64,000 nucleotides of DNA from the NCBI RefSeq assembly GCF_018070325.1, contig NZ_JAGPXY010000016.1, positions 43,171 through 107,170 on the forward strand, in the 5' to 3' direction. This stretch comes from Micromonospora sp. H61 (GTDB lineage Bacteria > Actinomycetota > Actinomycetes > Mycobacteriales > Micromonosporaceae). Below, piece by piece: positions 62,293 through 64,000 of this stretch. Numbering within the stretch: the stretch's first letter is position 1; every line of letters begins with the position of its first letter. Both the position numbers and the translations under genes were made by a program. The notes under the pieces are model-generated. The model was not told the DNA's origin and did not search any database. It was given only the letters and a program-made list of their open reading frames with translations.

Positions 62293-62973
62293 TCAGGGCG
62301 TGGGTTTCGTGGTCGGCTGGCCGTCGGAGCCACACCAGATGCTGACCTGGTCGTTCCACCGGGCCGGGCCGTCCTCGGCGGGCTCCTGCCGGCTGACCTT
62401 CCCAGTACGTCCGCTGAGGTAGCGCGGGTAGAGGCCCTCGTCGACCAACTCGTCGGCGGCGTCGGCGCAACTCTTGCCGACCACGTCCGGCACCTCGGCG
62501 GCCGGCGCCGGCCCGGCGACCTGTAGCTGCACCGTCGTCCCCCGGGCGACCTCGGTGCCCACGTCCGGTGTGGTGCTCTCGACCGTACGGCCGACCCCGC
62601 CACCGAAGACCAGCCGCCAACCCAGCCGTTGCTTGCGCAGCGTATCCCGGGCCTGCTCGAAGTCGGTGCCGATCACCGGCGGCACGGTCAGGCCGGCCCC
62701 CTTGGTCGAGGTGGCGGAGGTCTGGACCGCCGACGGTGTGGGCCGGCCGCTGCTCGGTCGGGGTGCGGTGGCCCGGGTGGTCGACGCGCCAGCCGTGGTC
62801 GCAACGGCCAGCGGGTCACCAGAGGGTGCGTCGTCCTCGCCGGCCAGCAACCAGCCGCCGGTCGCGCCCACGGCGGCGAGCAGGACCGCCGCCAACCCAC
62901 CACCGAGCACGACGCTGGCCCGGCCCGCACCGCCACCGGCGGCATTCTGCTGGCCCGTGTTCGTGTCCGTCAT
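62293..62973 (-). CDS. Kinase-less PASTA-domain membrane protein (2)
   Basis: 226 residues from ATG 62973. A short cytoplasmic N-terminus, one helix (ASVVLGGGLAAVLLAAVGATGGWLL), a Ser/Thr linker, then two PASTA-like domains (VPPVIGTDFEQARDTLRKQRL... and VPDVVGKSCADAADELVDEGL...). In tandem with the other PASTA protein (161-base gap, same strand). Two Cys in the last domain (GKSCADA, SIWCGSDG) may form a disulfide. Function unknown; probably reads wall state. Confidence 0.82.
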   Translation of the reverse strand: MTDTNTGQQNAAGGGAGRASVVLGGGLAAVLLAAVGATGGWLLAGEDDAPSGDPLAVATTAGASTTRATAPRPSSGRPTPSAVQTSATSTKGAGLTVPPVIGTDFEQARDTLRKQRLGWRLVFGGGVGRTVESTTPDVGTEVARGTTVQLQVAGPAPAAEVPDVVGKSCADAADELVDEGLYPRYLSGRTGKVSRQEPAEDGPARWNDQVSIWCGSDGQPTTKPTP

Positions 62974-63096
62974 TACGCCCACCGCCTCATCACCGGCGAC
63001 CGTACCGCCCGCCGCCCAATCCGCCCGCACCGGCGGTCCACACCGGCGGGTCTTTGCGACTCGCCGCGCCGACGACGGGACGTTACGCTGCCCGGC

Positions 63097-64000
63097 ATGG
63101 CCAGACAGGGCTGGGGAGTGTCGATCGCGACGGCAATCGGGGTCGCTGCCGGCGCAGGTGCCGCACAACTGGGCTTCGGCTACGGGCTCGGCGTCATCAC
63201 CTGGACGCCCACCGATGCCGGTGCGACCGATACAGCCTGGGCGGACGGCCTCGCCTGGGCCACCTGGCTCGCCGCCAGCTCGACGGTCCTCGGCGCGGTC
63301 TGCGCGCAGCGGCTGCACCAACGGAGCGCCCCGGCGAAGACCGTGACCTCTCCGGAAACGTCGCCCGACGGTGTTGCCGGCCACGAGGGCCAGCAGCTCG
63401 ACGACCGTAGGCCGGAGCACGAGAGCCAGGTCGACGGGCCTTCACCGGCCGTCGACACCGGCCGGCCTGAGGTGGCGGGCACGCCACCACCGGTCGCCGA
63501 GCCGCCGGTCCACGACCGAGGTGGCCTGCTGCGCCGGGTGGCCCTGGCGCTTGGCGCCGGGCTGGGCGGGCTGGTCACGGTGCTGCTGATCGCGGTACCC
63601 GCGCGGGTCGCGACCGGCGCGGACACCGGCGCTCCGCAACGGACGGCCGCCGTACAGGCGACGCTGGGCATCCTGATCGGCGTCCTCGTCGCGATCTGGG
63701 CGCTTCGCTCCCGAGCCGCCGCGGTCAACGTGACAGCGACGGCCGCCTGGCTCTGGCTGCTCGCGGTGATCTCCGTGATCGACGGGGTACGCGTCGGACG
63801 AGGGCTGACCGGCGCGCAACTCGGCACCTGGCAGTTCGACCCGGACCACGCCCGGTACTGGATCGGGGGCCAGCTCTACTGGCCCGGTGCGCTGCTGGCA
63901 CTGGTGCCCGCGCTGCTGATCGGCGTACTGGCCGCCCGGCGGTGCGCCCGGTCGGGCGGGCACCGCGGGGGTGCGGCGGCCGCCGGCCCGGCGGGCCCCG
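63097..64000 (+). CDS. Multi-pass membrane protein, incomplete at window end
   Basis: Frame open from ATG 63097 (MARQGWGVSIATAIGVAAGAG) to the last base without a stop, so at least 301 residues. Segments: one or two N-terminal helices, an acidic/Pro-rich loop (~85-140), then about four helices (VALALGAGLGGLVTVLLIAV, ATLGILIGVLVAIWAL, TAAWLWLLAVISVIDGV, LLALVPALLIGVLAARR). No family recognised from the visible part. Divergent from the PASTA genes, sharing a 123-base gap. Confidence 0.72.
   Translation, partial: MARQGWGVSIATAIGVAAGAGAAQLGFGYGLGVITWTPTDAGATDTAWADGLAWATWLAASSTVLGAVCAQRLHQRSAPAKTVTSPETSPDGVAGHEGQQLDDRRPEHESQVDGPSPAVDTGRPEVAGTPPPVAEPPVHDRGGLLRRVALALGAGLGGLVTVLLIAVPARVATGADTGAPQRTAAVQATLGILIGVLVAIWALRSRAAAVNVTATAAWLWLLAVISVIDGVRVGRGLTGAQLGTWQFDPDHARYWIGGQLYWPGALLALVPALLIGVLAARRCARSGGHRGGAAAAGPAGP

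Noticed and set aside
1..64000. CRISPR arrays, IS elements, prophage, rRNA or plasmid origin
   Set aside because: No regularly spaced identical repeats, transposase, integrase, terminal inverted repeats or rRNA sequence were seen on reading both strands.

Overview
The window is GC-rich chromosomal DNA from an actinomycete. It is most likely a Micromonosporaceae member (Micromonospora-like). The basis is codon use, frequent GTG starts, 4-nt stop/start overlaps, U-less GC hairpin terminators, F420-type enzymes, DUF397/XRE pairs and the dnaA-proximal pstP-rodA-pbpA-pknA-pknB block with crgA close by. No rRNA, prophage, IS element or CRISPR array was seen. It reads as core chromosome with a few accessory-looking loci.

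1-13 kb: the end of a branched-chain/pyruvate 2-oxoacid dehydrogenase operon (E1alpha, E1beta, E2), a 45-aa orphan, and a 914-aa Pro/Gln/Trp-rich single-pass membrane protein. These are followed by an NHLRC2-like thioredoxin/NHL protein, the 5-oxoprolinase operon pxpB-pxpC-pxpA, a TrhA/hemolysin III membrane protein, and a SixA-like phosphatase between two DUF6458 paralogues.

13-22 kb: a FadE5-like acyl-CoA dehydrogenase whose promoter carries two dyads, a SpoIIE-type phosphatase with no canonical start, and an RlpA-like wall protein. Then come small housekeeping genes: a phosphoribosyltransferase, a questin-oxidase-like protein, an ASCH protein, an F420 LLM oxidoreductase, a RibD-type reductase and a VOC protein. 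22-28.6 kb: an accessory-looking locus with a DrrAB-type ABC exporter preceded by SARP-style direct repeats, a convergent 1045-aa SARP/NB-ARC/TPR regulator, and a divergent MccF/LdcA-type S66 peptidase.

28.7-40 kb: tRNA-Gly(CCC), a flavin-type oxidoreductase and dcd. A peptidoglycan-hydrolase group follows: NlpC/P60 with a c-di-AMP (ydaO/yuaA) riboswitch, a lysozyme-like/amidase protein, and a second NlpC/P60. Two CNNM-type transporters and a membrane Fe-S oxidoreductase complete the region.

39.7-53.7 kb: the conserved division and envelope block. It holds crgA, then DUF881, class E sortase, a small membrane protein and trpG/pabA in one direction. In the other direction runs fhaA-fhaB-pstP-rodA-pbpA-pknA-pknB, in which kinases, phosphatase, FHA readers, SEDS polymerase and transpeptidase jointly control wall growth; tRNA-Leu(CAG) follows. 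53.8-64 kb: a sugar epimerase coupled to a WecG/TagA glycosyltransferase, a secreted S8 protease with P-domain, an XRE/DUF397 regulator pair, two kinase-less PASTA proteins and a membrane protein running off the end.
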